Below, piece by piece: positions 16,142 to 24,257 of a stretch of 64,000 nucleotides of DNA; the first letter of the stretch is position 1, and each line of letters starts with the position of its first letter. The stretch lies in contig CAZTFQ010000002.1 of NCBI GenBank assembly GCA_964613035.1, forward strand, positions 85,469-149,468, given 5' to 3'. The DNA is from CAVIQK01 sp964613035. GTDB taxonomy: Bacteria; Bacillota; Clostridia; Christensenellales; DTU072. The notes under the pieces are model-generated. The model did no database searches, was not told the origin of the DNA, and was given only the letters and a program-made list of their open reading frames with translations. The translations under genes were made by a program, and so were the position numbers.

Positions 16142-16890
16142 AAAAGGGAAAGATATTCCTTAATATATTATATCCGCTGATTGCGCTGGCGTTGCTGATA
16201 ATCGCCTGGGCGATAGCGGCGGCGGCGGTGGACGCGGAGCTGATTATACCTAGTCTCGGGGAGACCTTCGGGAGACTCGGAGAGCTGATGTGCGACGGGA
16301 AATATTGGTTAGCGGTGCTCAACACGACTTGGAGGGCGCTGAGAAGCTTCCTGTACGGCGCGCTGTGTGCGGCGATAACCGCGCTGGCGGCATATTGTTT
16401 GAATCCCGTAAGGCGCATTCTGGACCCGCTGGTGTCCGTGCTGAGATCTACTCCCACTATGGCGATAATACTTATCGTCATACTCTGGCTGGGGAGTAAA
16501 TCTGCACCCGTTTTGATAGCTTTCCTCATAACCTTTCCGCTGCTGTACGCCAATTTTTTGGCAGGGTTCGACTCGATAGATAAGGGGCTGATCGAGATGT
16601 CCGAGGTGTATTCCGCGAGGAAGTCGGACGTCGTTTTTAAGCTGTATTTGCCGTCAGTGGCACCGTATGCGCTGGACGGAATGAGAAGCGCCGTGTCGCT
16701 GTCCGTCAAGGTCACGATAGCTTCCGAAGTCATGGCACAGACCATGGACAGCATGGGACTCTATATGCAGGCGGCTAAAGTCAATCTGGATACCGCGGGA
16801 CTGCTTGCGTGTACCATAACGGCGATAGTCCTGTCGTATCTGGCGGAACTGGTCGTGGCAGGCGTGAAAAAACTGACCGTGAGGTGGTAG
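16138..16890 (+). CDS. NitT/TauT-type ABC transporter permease
   Basis: This is a 250-aa integral membrane protein with about six hydrophobic helices. The EAA loop, which docks the ATPase, is around SEVYSARKSDVVFKLYLPSV (about residues 155-175). The start is the ATG overlapping the preceding stop codon; an upstream in-frame extension would lie inside the binding-protein gene. It is the middle gene of a binding protein/permease/ATPase importer. Confidence 0.88.
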   Translation: MKKGKIFLNILYPLIALALLIIAWAIAAAAVDAELIIPSLGETFGRLGELMCDGKYWLAVLNTTWRALRSFLYGALCAAITALAAYCLNPVRRILDPLVSVLRSTPTMAIILIVILWLGSKSAPVLIAFLITFPLLYANFLAGFDSIDKGLIEMSEVYSARKSDVVFKLYLPSVAPYALDGMRSAVSLSVKVTIASEVMAQTMDSMGLYMQAAKVNLDTAGLLACTITAIVLSYLAELVVAGVKKLTVRW

Positions 16891-16892
16891 AA

Positions 16893-17567
16893 ATGAAGCT
16901 GAACGTTTCTAAAAGTTACGGCGAAAAGCGCGTATTGGACAACTTCCGACTGGACGTGGACGGCGCGGAAAAAATCGCACTCATAGGCTCGTCGGGTAGC
17001 GGCAAGACAACGTTACTCAATATAATAGCGGGTAACGTCGACTTCGACGGAAGCATAGAAGACGCACCGAAAAAAGTCGGCTACGTCTTCCAGGATCCCC
17101 GCCTCATCCCGTCTCTGTCCGTGTACGGCAATCTGGAATACGTCATAAGAGGGATAGAAAAGGATAAAAAAGCGCGCAAGGAGCGCATAGAAAATATTTT
17201 GGAAGCCGTCGAAATGGCTCCCGAAGCACGCTCTTACCCCGGAGAACTTTCCGGCGGAATGGCTCAGCGCATAGCCCTCGCCAGAGCTTTTCTCTACCCG
17301 TCGGATATGCTCCTATTGGACGAGCCCTGGAAAGGTCTCGACATAAGACTTAAGCTCAAGCTGACGGAACTTTTTTCCGCCCTGTACGCAAGATCCCCGC
17401 GTCCCGTGATACTGGTTACGCACGACCTCGACGAGGCAATCGATATAGCGGATAAGATTGTCCTTATTAAAGACGGCGTCAATGCCTATACCGCACCGAC
17501 CGCGGGGCTGTCGACAGAGGAAAAAGCCGCCCTGAAAAACACCCTGAAGGGCTTCTTCAGAGAATAA
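16893..17567 (+). CDS. NitT/TauT-type ABC transporter ATPase
   Basis: The ATPase (224 aa) has Walker A GSSGSGKTT, signature LSGGMAQRIALARAF, Walker B MLLLDEPW and the H-loop TH in VILVTHDLDEA. The start at 16893 is 2 nt after the permease stop; upstream in-frame codons overlap the permease. It powers import of the same unknown small molecule, and its place downstream of the TM1266-type regulator hints at a hydrogenase-related substrate. Confidence 0.9.
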   Translation: MKLNVSKSYGEKRVLDNFRLDVDGAEKIALIGSSGSGKTTLLNIIAGNVDFDGSIEDAPKKVGYVFQDPRLIPSLSVYGNLEYVIRGIEKDKKARKERIENILEAVEMAPEARSYPGELSGGMAQRIALARAFLYPSDMLLLDEPWKGLDIRLKLKLTELFSALYARSPRPVILVTHDLDEAIDIADKIVLIKDGVNAYTAPTAGLSTEEKAALKNTLKGFFRE

Positions 17568-17626
17568 TTCTTCTTCGCTTCGCGAAAATTTCCCTAAAAA
17601 CATCCGATCTCAACTCAAAAAAACAG

Positions 17627-17674
17627 TTGATTTGCTCCGGAAAGTATCATATAATGATATTATTCGGAGCAAAT
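17627..17674 (+). promoter_or_regulatory. Promoter centred in a 45-bp dyad
   Basis: The -35 TTGATT (17627-17632), 17-bp spacer and -10 TATAAT (17650-17655) lie within a symmetric sequence. The outer arms are ATTTGCTCCG (17630-17639) and CGGAGCAAAT (17665-17674), the inner palindrome is TATCATATAATGATA (17645-17659), and both are centred on 17652. This looks like a regulator-binding dyad over the -10. Confidence 0.6.
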
Positions 17675-17725
17675 AATATAAAAATTGCAATCCGGCAAGT
17701 CGAGAATAAGTCCTCGACTTTTTTT
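17662..17725 (+). ncRNA. Putative small RNA of about 64 nt
   Basis: The predicted transcript begins just after the dyad promoter and ends at a strong terminator: AAGTCGAG (17697-17704), 8-nt loop, CTCGACTT (17713-17720), then T7. No open reading frame fits. It could alternatively be just the terminator of the upstream ABC operon. The presence of its own promoter favours a small RNA. Confidence 0.4.
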
Positions 17726-17835
17726 GTAGACAGGACTAGATTATCAAAATAGAAAAACAACCCTATTGATACTGAAGAGGCTGCTCTTATTAAGAGTAGA
17801 CTCGGAAGTGATAGTGCTATGATTAACGATAAAAA

Positions 17836-17872
17836 ACGGCGGCCCGTAAGAACGGAGACCGCCGTGCTTTTT
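17836..17872. terminator. Terminator of the LRR-protein gene (bidirectional)
   Basis: ACGGCGG (17836-17842) pairs with CCGCCGT (17859-17865), with an inner CCGT/ACGG pairing. There is an A-run before and a T-run after, so it can act on both strands. It ends the minus-strand 1405-codon gene. Confidence 0.8.
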
Positions 17873-17893
17873 TATAGGAGAAAGGATACGAGA

Positions 17894-20800
17894 TTAAGCT
17901 TTATAATAATAGTAACTTCTATGATAATAGGAACGGAACATACTCGCATTATTATTAGAATTAGATAGATTTATGGAAGTCCCGCCGGTTTTGTTAATGC
18001 AATTATCTTGATTGGTTGTGTAGTACCAGCCCGTCGGGTCTTCAAATTCTAGAGAGGAGAGATTATCACAACCGTTGAAGGCATAATCACCTATACTCGT
18101 AACACTATCGGGAATGGTTATACTGGTAAGTCCTCTACAATTGTAGAAGGCATCACTACCAATACTCGCAACGCCATTGCCAACAGTTATATTACTGAGT
18201 TCGCTACAACTGGAGAATGCATAATCACCTATACTAGTGACGCTATTTGGGATCGTTATACTAGTAAGACTGCTACAACCGGAGAATGCATAATCTGCAA
18301 TAGCGAGAGTATCGTCTTTAAGAGTAATAGAAGTATTCTCGGGCATAGTACCTTTATATTCATAAGCAATTTTACTTATATATACGACTCCGTTGGGCTG
18401 ATTATTGTACCAGGCTGTATTATCGAAGCAATCCTTATATATTCTAATGCCGTCGGGGATGGTTATACTAGTAAGTCTGTTACAGTCGCTGAAGACACTA
18501 TAACCTATACTGGTAACATTGTCGGGGATAGTTATGTCTGTGAGACCGCTACAATGCATGAATGCATAACTGTATATAAAGGTAACGCCTTTACCGATAG
18601 TAATACTAGTGAGACCGCTACAATTAATGAAGGCATAATCACCTATACTCGTAACACTATCGGGAATGGTTATACTGGTAAGTCCCCTACAACTCGCGAA
18701 GGCGGAATTACCTATACTCGTGATGCCGTCAGGGATAGTAACTGAACCTTGAATATTATCGGGTATACATATGAATTCTGTCTTATCTTTATTATAAAGA
18801 ATACCGTCTTGAGAAGAATAATTAGGATTATCTTCAGATACTGTTATACTAGTTAGCCCGCTACAATCGCGGAAAGCAGAATGTGCTATATTGGTAACAC
18901 TGTCAGGGATAGTCACGCTATTCAGTCTACTATAACCGTAGAAGACCTCCTTGCCTATACTTGTAACACCGTCGGGGACAATAAGATCGGTGACTAACTC
19001 GTTGTTAAGATATAAATTATGAGCATAATACAGAGGATTGGCTATCTGAGCATATTCTGTTGAAAAATCAAATCCACACCATTTAGCTATGTCCGTTATA
19101 TATACGGCAGTGAGTCTTGTACAATCTTTGAAGGCGCAATAACCGATTTTCGTAACACCGTTGCCGATAGTTACGCTAGTCAGTCCGCTACAACCATCGA
19201 AGGCATGATTACCTATACTCGTAACACTGTTGGGGATGGTTATACTAGTCAGTCCGCTACAACCATCGAAGGCAGCATGACCTATACTCGTAACATTGCC
19301 GGGAATTACGACGGAAGTTATTTTTATATTTTCATAGAATGCATAGTCATTAATCCTAGTAATGCCTTCGGGAATAGTTAATCCCGTTTCGTTACCAGTA
19401 TATTCGATGAGAGTTTTTTCATCTCCGTCTGTATGAATAACATATCCGTCTAATGTAGTGGATAATTTAGAAGGAGTATCTAGAGATGTATATACGTCTA
19501 AAGCATAATATCCTACGTGTCCGTTATCTACACTACCTGCCGAAATATCGAGAGAAGAGAGATTATATACTTCTACTAGATTCCAACAATCCCAGAAGGC
19601 ATCATGATCTATACTCGTAACATTGTCGGGGATTGTGATACTCGTCAGTCCTCTGCCGGAAAATGTATTACTGCCTATACTTGTAATACTGTCGGGGATA
19701 GTAATGTGACCTTGGATGTTTATAGGCACAAGTATAAATTCGGTTTTGTTTTTATTATACAGAATACCGTCTTGAGAAGAGTAATTAGGATTGTTTTCGG
19801 ATACTGTTATATAAGAAAGTCCGCTACATCCGAAGAAAGAATTGTCATCTATTAAACTATTACCTGTAATAATTACGTTTTTTAACGATGACGGCACATA
19901 ATCATCGTTATCATTATGACTACTAGCACCGAATATGTATCCGAAGTGTGTATTACTTGTACCATTCTTACTCCTACCTACGAAAGGTATAGATATACTA
20001 GTAAGTCCGCTACACCCCTCGAAAGCACTATCGCCTATACTTGTAACACTATCGGGAATAGTTATATTAACGAGTCCTCTACAATTTAAGAAAGCAGAAT
20101 TACCTATACTCGTGACACTATCGGGGATTGTTATACTGGTAAGACTGCCACAACCGCTGAATGAATAATCAGCAATATTTGTAATACTATCGGGAATTGT
20201 AACGGTAGATTGAATATTTTTAGGGACATGAATGAATTCGGTTTTATTTTTATTATATAAGATGCCGGTTTGGGAAGAGTAATAAAGATTATCTTCCGAA
20301 ACTTTTATGTAATTGAGTTTATTACAATCCGAGAAGACGTTATTATTAATATAGGAAAGACTTTCGGGGATGGTTATGCTGATGAGATTGGTACAGCTTT
20401 TGAAGGCATTTTCACCTATACCCGTAACGCCTTCGGGGATAGTTATATTAGATAAGCTCTTATTTTTTACACCGGTCAACATAAACGCGCCGTTGTTTTT
20501 TTCTATCTCCAGATCTTCATTGTTAAGGAGAGATTTTTTCAGTTCTTTTTCATAAGAAGGACTGTTGCCCTCAATGACGGTGACGGAGGCTTCGTGGAAG
20601 CCGTATTTATCCGTTATGACGACGGTGTGGGTGCCGGGGCGAGTGAGGTCGACGGAATTATTGTTCAGCAAGGCTTTATAGAAACCGCCGTGCTTAAAGT
20701 CCACTCTGTACCAGCAGTCGGAGATGTCCTTGTCGCCGTATTGATAGAAGGAGTCCTTTTCCAGGACGGTTTTTTCTTCTTCGTCGTCCTCTAGGCAATC

Positions 20801-22111
20801 CGGCGAGTAGTAGACGTAGGAGAGGAGCTCTTCTTCGTCGTTTTTATAAAACATTATCTCCGCCATACCGAAGGACTTGTCGGAGAATGCCGCTTCCATT
20901 GCCTCGTCGGCGTCGGCTACGCCGTAGTACCAGGTCATGAGGCAGCTAAAGTCGGTCTCGTCTATTTCGTCGGGGGTGCCCATGATGCGTTTTACGTCGG
21001 AGATAGACGACTCGAAGTCGATTCTTCCCAGTCTGAACGTCGTGCCGCTCAACACGACTCCCAGTACGATGGCGACGATGATGACCACCGCCGCGGCGGC
21101 GGAGACTATGGCGGCTAACTTCTTGTGCGTTTTGACGAAGTCCGCCGCGGTGTGAAGTTGCTCGTTGTTTTTGATGAAGTTTTCCGTAGCGATGACGGGC
21201 TTACTGTATCTGATATCGTTGACGACGTTGTGACCGACGCCTACGCGACGACCGCAGTGGGTACAGAACTTGGCTCCTGCGGGGATCTTGGCTTTACAAT
21301 CGGGGCAGGAGATGACCACCTCGGCTCCCGATTTGTTGATATCGTAGCCGCAATGAGGACAGAATCTCCCCTCTATGGTCGCGCCGCATCTTGGACAGAC
21401 GTGAGAAGAGGGCTCCGAGGGACTCTCGTAAGACGTATCTTCCTCTATGTACGGTTGCTCGTAGGCGGGTTGAGAAGCATAGGAAGATTGCTCCTTGTAT
21501 CTATAGGGCTCTTCCTCGGCGACGGGGCGCGAATCTAAAACGGGTTGCTCTTCTACGACGGGACGTTGTTCAAAAACGGGTTGCGCGTCGACAATCGGCT
21601 GTTGTTCTGCGACGGGCTGAGCGTCTTGAACGGGTAGCGGCGATTGAACGGCTTGAGTCTCCGAGACGGGTTGTTCCGCCTGATGAGGTTGTTCCGCCTG
21701 ATGAGGTTGTTCCGCCGATAGAGGTTGCTCCGCTATCGGTTGCTCGGCGACTTGCTCGGGTATAACGGGCTCGGGGGTAGGAGAGATTGAGACAGGCTCA
21801 GCTACGACTTCTGCGGGGATATCGGAAGCGGGCGCCTCCGCGGGAGAGGCTTCCGTATCGCGGATATTATCCGTTAACAAGTCGGATTTCTCGGGATCGG
21901 GGACGGATTCTTCTCGGACGGACTCTTCTTCTACGACGGGAGAAGAGGGGACCGGAATATCGGGTGCGTGATATCGAGGCTCGGGGTCCGGTTCCGGGTC
22001 GGGCTCGGAGTGCCTGAAGCTACTCTGCGTAAAAAGTTTGTGACATTGGTCGCATTGGTAGACGGAAGGTAAGAGCTCGGTAAGCTCTCCGCCGCAATTA
22101 GGGCATTTCAT
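17894..22111 (-). CDS. Giant zinc-ribbon / single-TM / LRR_5 (BspA-like) surface protein
   Basis: The 1405-aa protein starts with a zinc ribbon (CPNCGG ... CDQCHK, residues 3-23). A long Glu/Pro/Gln-rich linker with short repeats of AEQPHQ type runs to about 235. Two further ribbons (CPRCG..CPHCG, CPDCK..CTHCG) follow at about 238-290, then one TM helix at about 335-356. A globular domain beginning RLGRIDFESSISDVKRIMGT comes next. From about 555 to the end there are many 23-residue LRR_5 units of the type SVTSIGDYAFSGCSGLTSIT. There is no N-terminal signal peptide, so the ribbons should be cytoplasmic and the LRRs outside (N-in, C-out). BspA-like LRRs mediate adhesion in other species. The C-terminus is Tyr/Ser-rich with no sortase motif. 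Confidence 0.88.
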   Translation of the reverse strand: MKCPNCGGELTELLPSVYQCDQCHKLFTQSSFRHSEPDPEPDPEPRYHAPDIPVPSSPVVEEESVREESVPDPEKSDLLTDNIRDTEASPAEAPASDIPAEVVAEPVSISPTPEPVIPEQVAEQPIAEQPLSAEQPHQAEQPHQAEQPVSETQAVQSPLPVQDAQPVAEQQPIVDAQPVFEQRPVVEEQPVLDSRPVAEEEPYRYKEQSSYASQPAYEQPYIEEDTSYESPSEPSSHVCPRCGATIEGRFCPHCGYDINKSGAEVVISCPDCKAKIPAGAKFCTHCGRRVGVGHNVVNDIRYSKPVIATENFIKNNEQLHTAADFVKTHKKLAAIVSAAAAVVIIVAIVLGVVLSGTTFRLGRIDFESSISDVKRIMGTPDEIDETDFSCLMTWYYGVADADEAMEAAFSDKSFGMAEIMFYKNDEEELLSYVYYSPDCLEDDEEEKTVLEKDSFYQYGDKDISDCWYRVDFKHGGFYKALLNNNSVDLTRPGTHTVVITDKYGFHEASVTVIEGNSPSYEKELKKSLLNNEDLEIEKNNGAFMLTGVKNKSLSNITIPEGVTGIGENAFKSCTNLISITIPESLSYINNNVFSDCNKLNYIKVSEDNLYYSSQTGILYNKNKTEFIHVPKNIQSTVTIPDSITNIADYSFSGCGSLTSITIPDSVTSIGNSAFLNCRGLVNITIPDSVTSIGDSAFEGCSGLTSISIPFVGRSKNGTSNTHFGYIFGASSHNDNDDYVPSSLKNVIITGNSLIDDNSFFGCSGLSYITVSENNPNYSSQDGILYNKNKTEFILVPINIQGHITIPDSITSIGSNTFSGRGLTSITIPDNVTSIDHDAFWDCWNLVEVYNLSSLDISAGSVDNGHVGYYALDVYTSLDTPSKLSTTLDGYVIHTDGDEKTLIEYTGNETGLTIPEGITRINDYAFYENIKITSVVIPGNVTSIGHAAFDGCSGLTSITIPNSVTSIGNHAFDGCSGLTSVTIGNGVTKIGYCAFKDCTRLTAVYITDIAKWCGFDFSTEYAQIANPLYYAHNLYLNNELVTDLIVPDGVTSIGKEVFYGYSRLNSVTIPDSVTNIAHSAFRDCSGLTSITVSEDNPNYSSQDGILYNKDKTEFICIPDNIQGSVTIPDGITSIGNSAFASCRGLTSITIPDSVTSIGDYAFINCSGLTSITIGKGVTFIYSYAFMHCSGLTDITIPDNVTSIGYSVFSDCNRLTSITIPDGIRIYKDCFDNTAWYNNQPNGVVYISKIAYEYKGTMPENTSITLKDDTLAIADYAFSGCSSLTSITIPNSVTSIGDYAFSSCSELSNITVGNGVASIGSDAFYNCRGLTSITIPDSVTSIGDYAFNGCDNLSSLEFEDPTGWYYTTNQDNCINKTGGTSINLSNSNNNASMFRSYYHRSYYYYKA

Positions 22112-22261
22112 ATTTGTCCTTTCTCCTTTTTGAGCGAAGTCGAGATTTACACGGGTTGTTTTGCGTGCAGTTTCGCTCGATTGTATTGTCGTGGCAGACG
22201 GTCGAGGAGCGGAAGTGCCAAAACGGCGAAAAATATCCTCGGCAGTAGCCTTGACGACTTT

Positions 22262-22290
22262 ATTGTACGCCTATCGGGGCGAGTTGTCAA
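22262..22290 (-). promoter_or_regulatory. Promoter of the LRR_5 protein gene
   Basis: Minus-strand -35 TTGACA (22285-22290), 17-bp spacer, -10 TACAAT (22262-22267). It predicts a leader of about 145 nt before the ATG at 22111, which has AAGGA 6 nt upstream. Confidence 0.7.
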
Positions 22291-22394
22291 GACGGGGAGG
22301 GGAGTTTTTCTCACGCGCACGCGCGAGCGTTATTTATTAGGAAGGGGCGAAAAAACTTTTACTATAATTTACCTGAATTTAATCTTAAAATCAG

Positions 22395-22423
22395 TTGCGC
22401 TAATTTCGTTTATCCTATATAAT
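22395..22423 (+). promoter_or_regulatory. uraA promoter
   Basis: The -35 TTGCGC (22395-22400), 17-bp spacer and perfect -10 TATAAT (22418-22423) predict a start near 22430, 20 nt ahead of a small leader gene. Confidence 0.72.
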
Positions 22424-22449
22424 ACCCTCAAACCGCAAGGAGAAAGAAG

Positions 22450-22521
22450 ATGAAAGGAATTGGCTTAAATATTAAAATAGGACAAAATAATCCCGTCATC
22501 ATTCTTTTTTCAATTAAATAA
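22450..22521 (+). CDS. uraA leader peptide (23 aa)
   Basis: A perfect AAGGAG (22437-22442) lies 7 nt before ATG 22450, opening a 23-codon frame (MKGIGLNIKIGQNNPVIILF, then three residues). Its message contains the run CTTTTTT (22504-22510), and its stop codon (22519-22521) is 9 nt before the terminator hairpin. The peptide has no control-codon run. The geometry matches E. coli pyrBI/pyrE leaders, where UTP-sensitive polymerase pausing at U-runs lets a ribosome catch up and block the terminator. I infer pyrimidine-responsive attenuation of uraA. Confidence 0.6.
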   Translation: MKGIGLNIKIGQNNPVIILFSIK

Positions 22522-22530
22522 AAACCATTG

Positions 22531-22559
22531 GGGACTAATTATTTAGTCCCTATTTTTTT
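22531..22559 (+). terminator. Attenuator terminator in the uraA leader
   Basis: GGGACTAA (22531-22538), TTAT loop, TTAGTCCC (22543-22550), then TATTTTTTT. It is a strong intrinsic terminator 24 bp ahead of the uraA start and 9 nt after the leader-peptide stop, within reach of a ribosome paused at that stop. Confidence 0.88.
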
Positions 22560-22582
22560 GGAAAAAACTGGAGGTAATACTA

Positions 22583-24163
22583 ATGGAAAAGAACAAATCT
22601 CTTATCTATGACGTACACGAGAAACCCCCGTTCGGGAAAATGCTCGTGTTTGCGTTCCAACAGATGATCGCTATCATGGCGGCAACTCTTCTGGTGCCGA
22701 TCATCGTATCCAACACTGCGATCACGATCGAAGTAGACGGACTGAAATACGTATCTTATCTTACTTGCGATCCCGCGGCGGCACTTTTCGGAGCGGGCGC
22801 CGGTACACTCGTATACTTACTCTTCACCAAGTTTAAGAGCCCTGTCTTCCTCGGATCGTCGTTCACGTTCCTCGGCGCGCTTTGTGCCGCGGCAACAGCC
22901 AACTTCGGTTACTGGGGACTCATCATCGGTGTGGCTTTCGCCGCTCTCGTATACGTAGTCATCGCTCTTATCATTAAGCTGGTCGGCTCGGGCTGGATTA
23001 AGAAGCTCCTTCCCCACGTCATCATCGGACCTATCCTCGCCATCATCGGACTTTCTCTGTCCGGCACCGCGGGTAGCTGGATGATGCAGAACGGCGGCAA
23101 CGATTACGGTCTCTGGTACGTAGCGGTAGGTCTCTTCACCTTCGTCGCAATCGTAGTAGCTTCCGTCAAAGGAAAAGGTATGGTCAAACAGATCCCCTTC
23201 ATCGTCGGTATCGGCGCGGGTCTCGTCGTGGCTATGATAATAACCGGATTCGGTTACATCAACGACAGCGCGTTCTGTATGGGTATGAGAATAGTCGACT
23301 TCAGTCCTATCGTCAACTGCTTCAGCCCCATCAGATTCCAGAGCTTCTTCGATTATCCTAAGTTCACCTTCCTCGAAGGCATCCTCCAAAAGGGTCTCGA
23401 GTACAACGCTTACGACGAAGCCGGACAGCTCGTCGGAACTATCACTAAAGACTTCCTTCTTGACGGCGCGGCAATCGGTAACCTGGCAATACTGTTCATT
23501 CCTATCGCGGTAGTCGAGTTGGCTCAGCACATCTCCGACCACGAGAACCTCTCCAACATCGTAGGCAGAGAACTCCTCGAGGATCCGGGTCTCCACAGAA
23601 CGCTCCTCGGCGACGGTATCGGTTCCGCAGTAGGCGCTTTCTTCGGCGGCGCAGCCAACACCACTTACGGCGAGTCCATCAGCTGTGTGGCTCTCTCCAA
23701 GAACGCTTCCACGATGACCATCCTTACCACGGCGGTTATGTGTATGCTGGTCTCCTTCGTCTCGCCCTTCGTCGCAATCATCAATATGGTACCTAAATGC
23801 GTAATGGGCGGCGCCTGTATCGCAATGTACGGCTTCATCTCCGTCAGCGGTCTCCAGATGCTCAAGGACGTCGACCTCAGCGACAACCGCAACCTCTATC
23901 CCGTCGCGGCTATCCTCGTCATCGGTATCGGCGGCGTGACCCTCGACTTCGGTAAAAACGCCCTCAGCGGTCAGCCTGTAGTCCAAATCACCGCTCTGGC
24001 TCTTGCCCTGATAGTAGGTATCGTAGTCAACTTCATCACCCACAGCGGCAAGAATGCAGACAACGAAGAAAACAAAGACGACAATCAGGTTATCGAAGAG
24101 AAGCAAGAAGAAGTCGTAGAAGAAGTCGCTTCCGCTCAAGAGAGCGTAGTAGAAGAAGCGTAA
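22583..24163 (+). CDS. uraA: Uracil permease (NCS2 family)
   Basis: This membrane protein (526 aa) starts with the NCS2 hallmark PPFGKMLVFAFQQMIAIMAA. It has about 14 hydrophobic helices, the NCS2 region AVVELAQHISDHENLSNIVG and the core FGGAANTTYGESISCV. NCS2/UraA carriers import uracil by proton symport. The last 45 residues form an acidic cytoplasmic tail (repeated EE and VVEE). GGAGG precedes the ATG. A following upp gene and the attenuator leader fit a pyrimidine-salvage role. Confidence 0.92.
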   Translation: MEKNKSLIYDVHEKPPFGKMLVFAFQQMIAIMAATLLVPIIVSNTAITIEVDGLKYVSYLTCDPAAALFGAGAGTLVYLLFTKFKSPVFLGSSFTFLGALCAAATANFGYWGLIIGVAFAALVYVVIALIIKLVGSGWIKKLLPHVIIGPILAIIGLSLSGTAGSWMMQNGGNDYGLWYVAVGLFTFVAIVVASVKGKGMVKQIPFIVGIGAGLVVAMIITGFGYINDSAFCMGMRIVDFSPIVNCFSPIRFQSFFDYPKFTFLEGILQKGLEYNAYDEAGQLVGTITKDFLLDGAAIGNLAILFIPIAVVELAQHISDHENLSNIVGRELLEDPGLHRTLLGDGIGSAVGAFFGGAANTTYGESISCVALSKNASTMTILTTAVMCMLVSFVSPFVAIINMVPKCVMGGACIAMYGFISVSGLQMLKDVDLSDNRNLYPVAAILVIGIGGVTLDFGKNALSGQPVVQITALALALIVGIVVNFITHSGKNADNEENKDDNQVIEEKQEEVVEEVASAQESVVEEA

Positions 24164-24179
24164 TAGTTAAGTAAGACGG

Positions 24180-24208
24180 TTCCGTCGGGGATAATTCCTT
24201 CGACGGAA
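24180..24208 (+). terminator. Intergenic hairpin between uraA and upp
   Basis: TTCCGTCG (24180-24187) pairs with CGACGGAA (24201-24208), followed by a weak T-rich stretch. It may partially terminate, or act as an RNA-processing hairpin between uraA and the first upp gene. Confidence 0.5.
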
Positions 24209-24257
24209 TTGTTCTATAAAAACAGTCTTTTTTAGACAAACAAAAGTAGAGGTTAAT

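Larger units (their letters stand above)
17568..17893. other. 326-bp intergenic region
   Basis: It contains the dyad promoter and putative small RNA (17627-17725), then about 110 bp (17726-17835) without a gene. The latter part includes GAAGAGGCTGC and, 9 nt on, AAGAGTA, which resemble the 5' part of the lysine riboswitch. A terminator at 17836-17872 follows. No downstream gene lies on the plus strand, so a functional riboswitch is unlikely. Confidence 0.5.
22112..22582. other. 471-bp divergent intergenic region
   Basis: It holds the leftward promoter of the LRR protein (22262-22290). It also holds the rightward uraA promoter (22395-22423), leader peptide gene (22450-22521) and attenuator (22531-22559). 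The 22130-22453 open frame is not a gene: it has no ribosome site and overlaps both promoters. Confidence 0.7.

Noticed and set aside
18000..20480. Direct repeats that could suggest a CRISPR array
   Set aside because: The period is about 69 bp, in frame with the LRR_5 protein, and units vary as protein repeats do. There are no spacers.
22130..22453. 107-codon open frame between the LRR gene and uraA
   Set aside because: It overlaps both divergent promoters and lacks a ribosome site. The 23-codon leader frame at 22450 is the credible one.
22817..24139. 440-codon open frame antisense to uraA
   Set aside because: It mirrors the codon structure of uraA, is rich in Asp/Glu/His with no recognisable domain, and has no ribosome site. 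It is a shadow frame.
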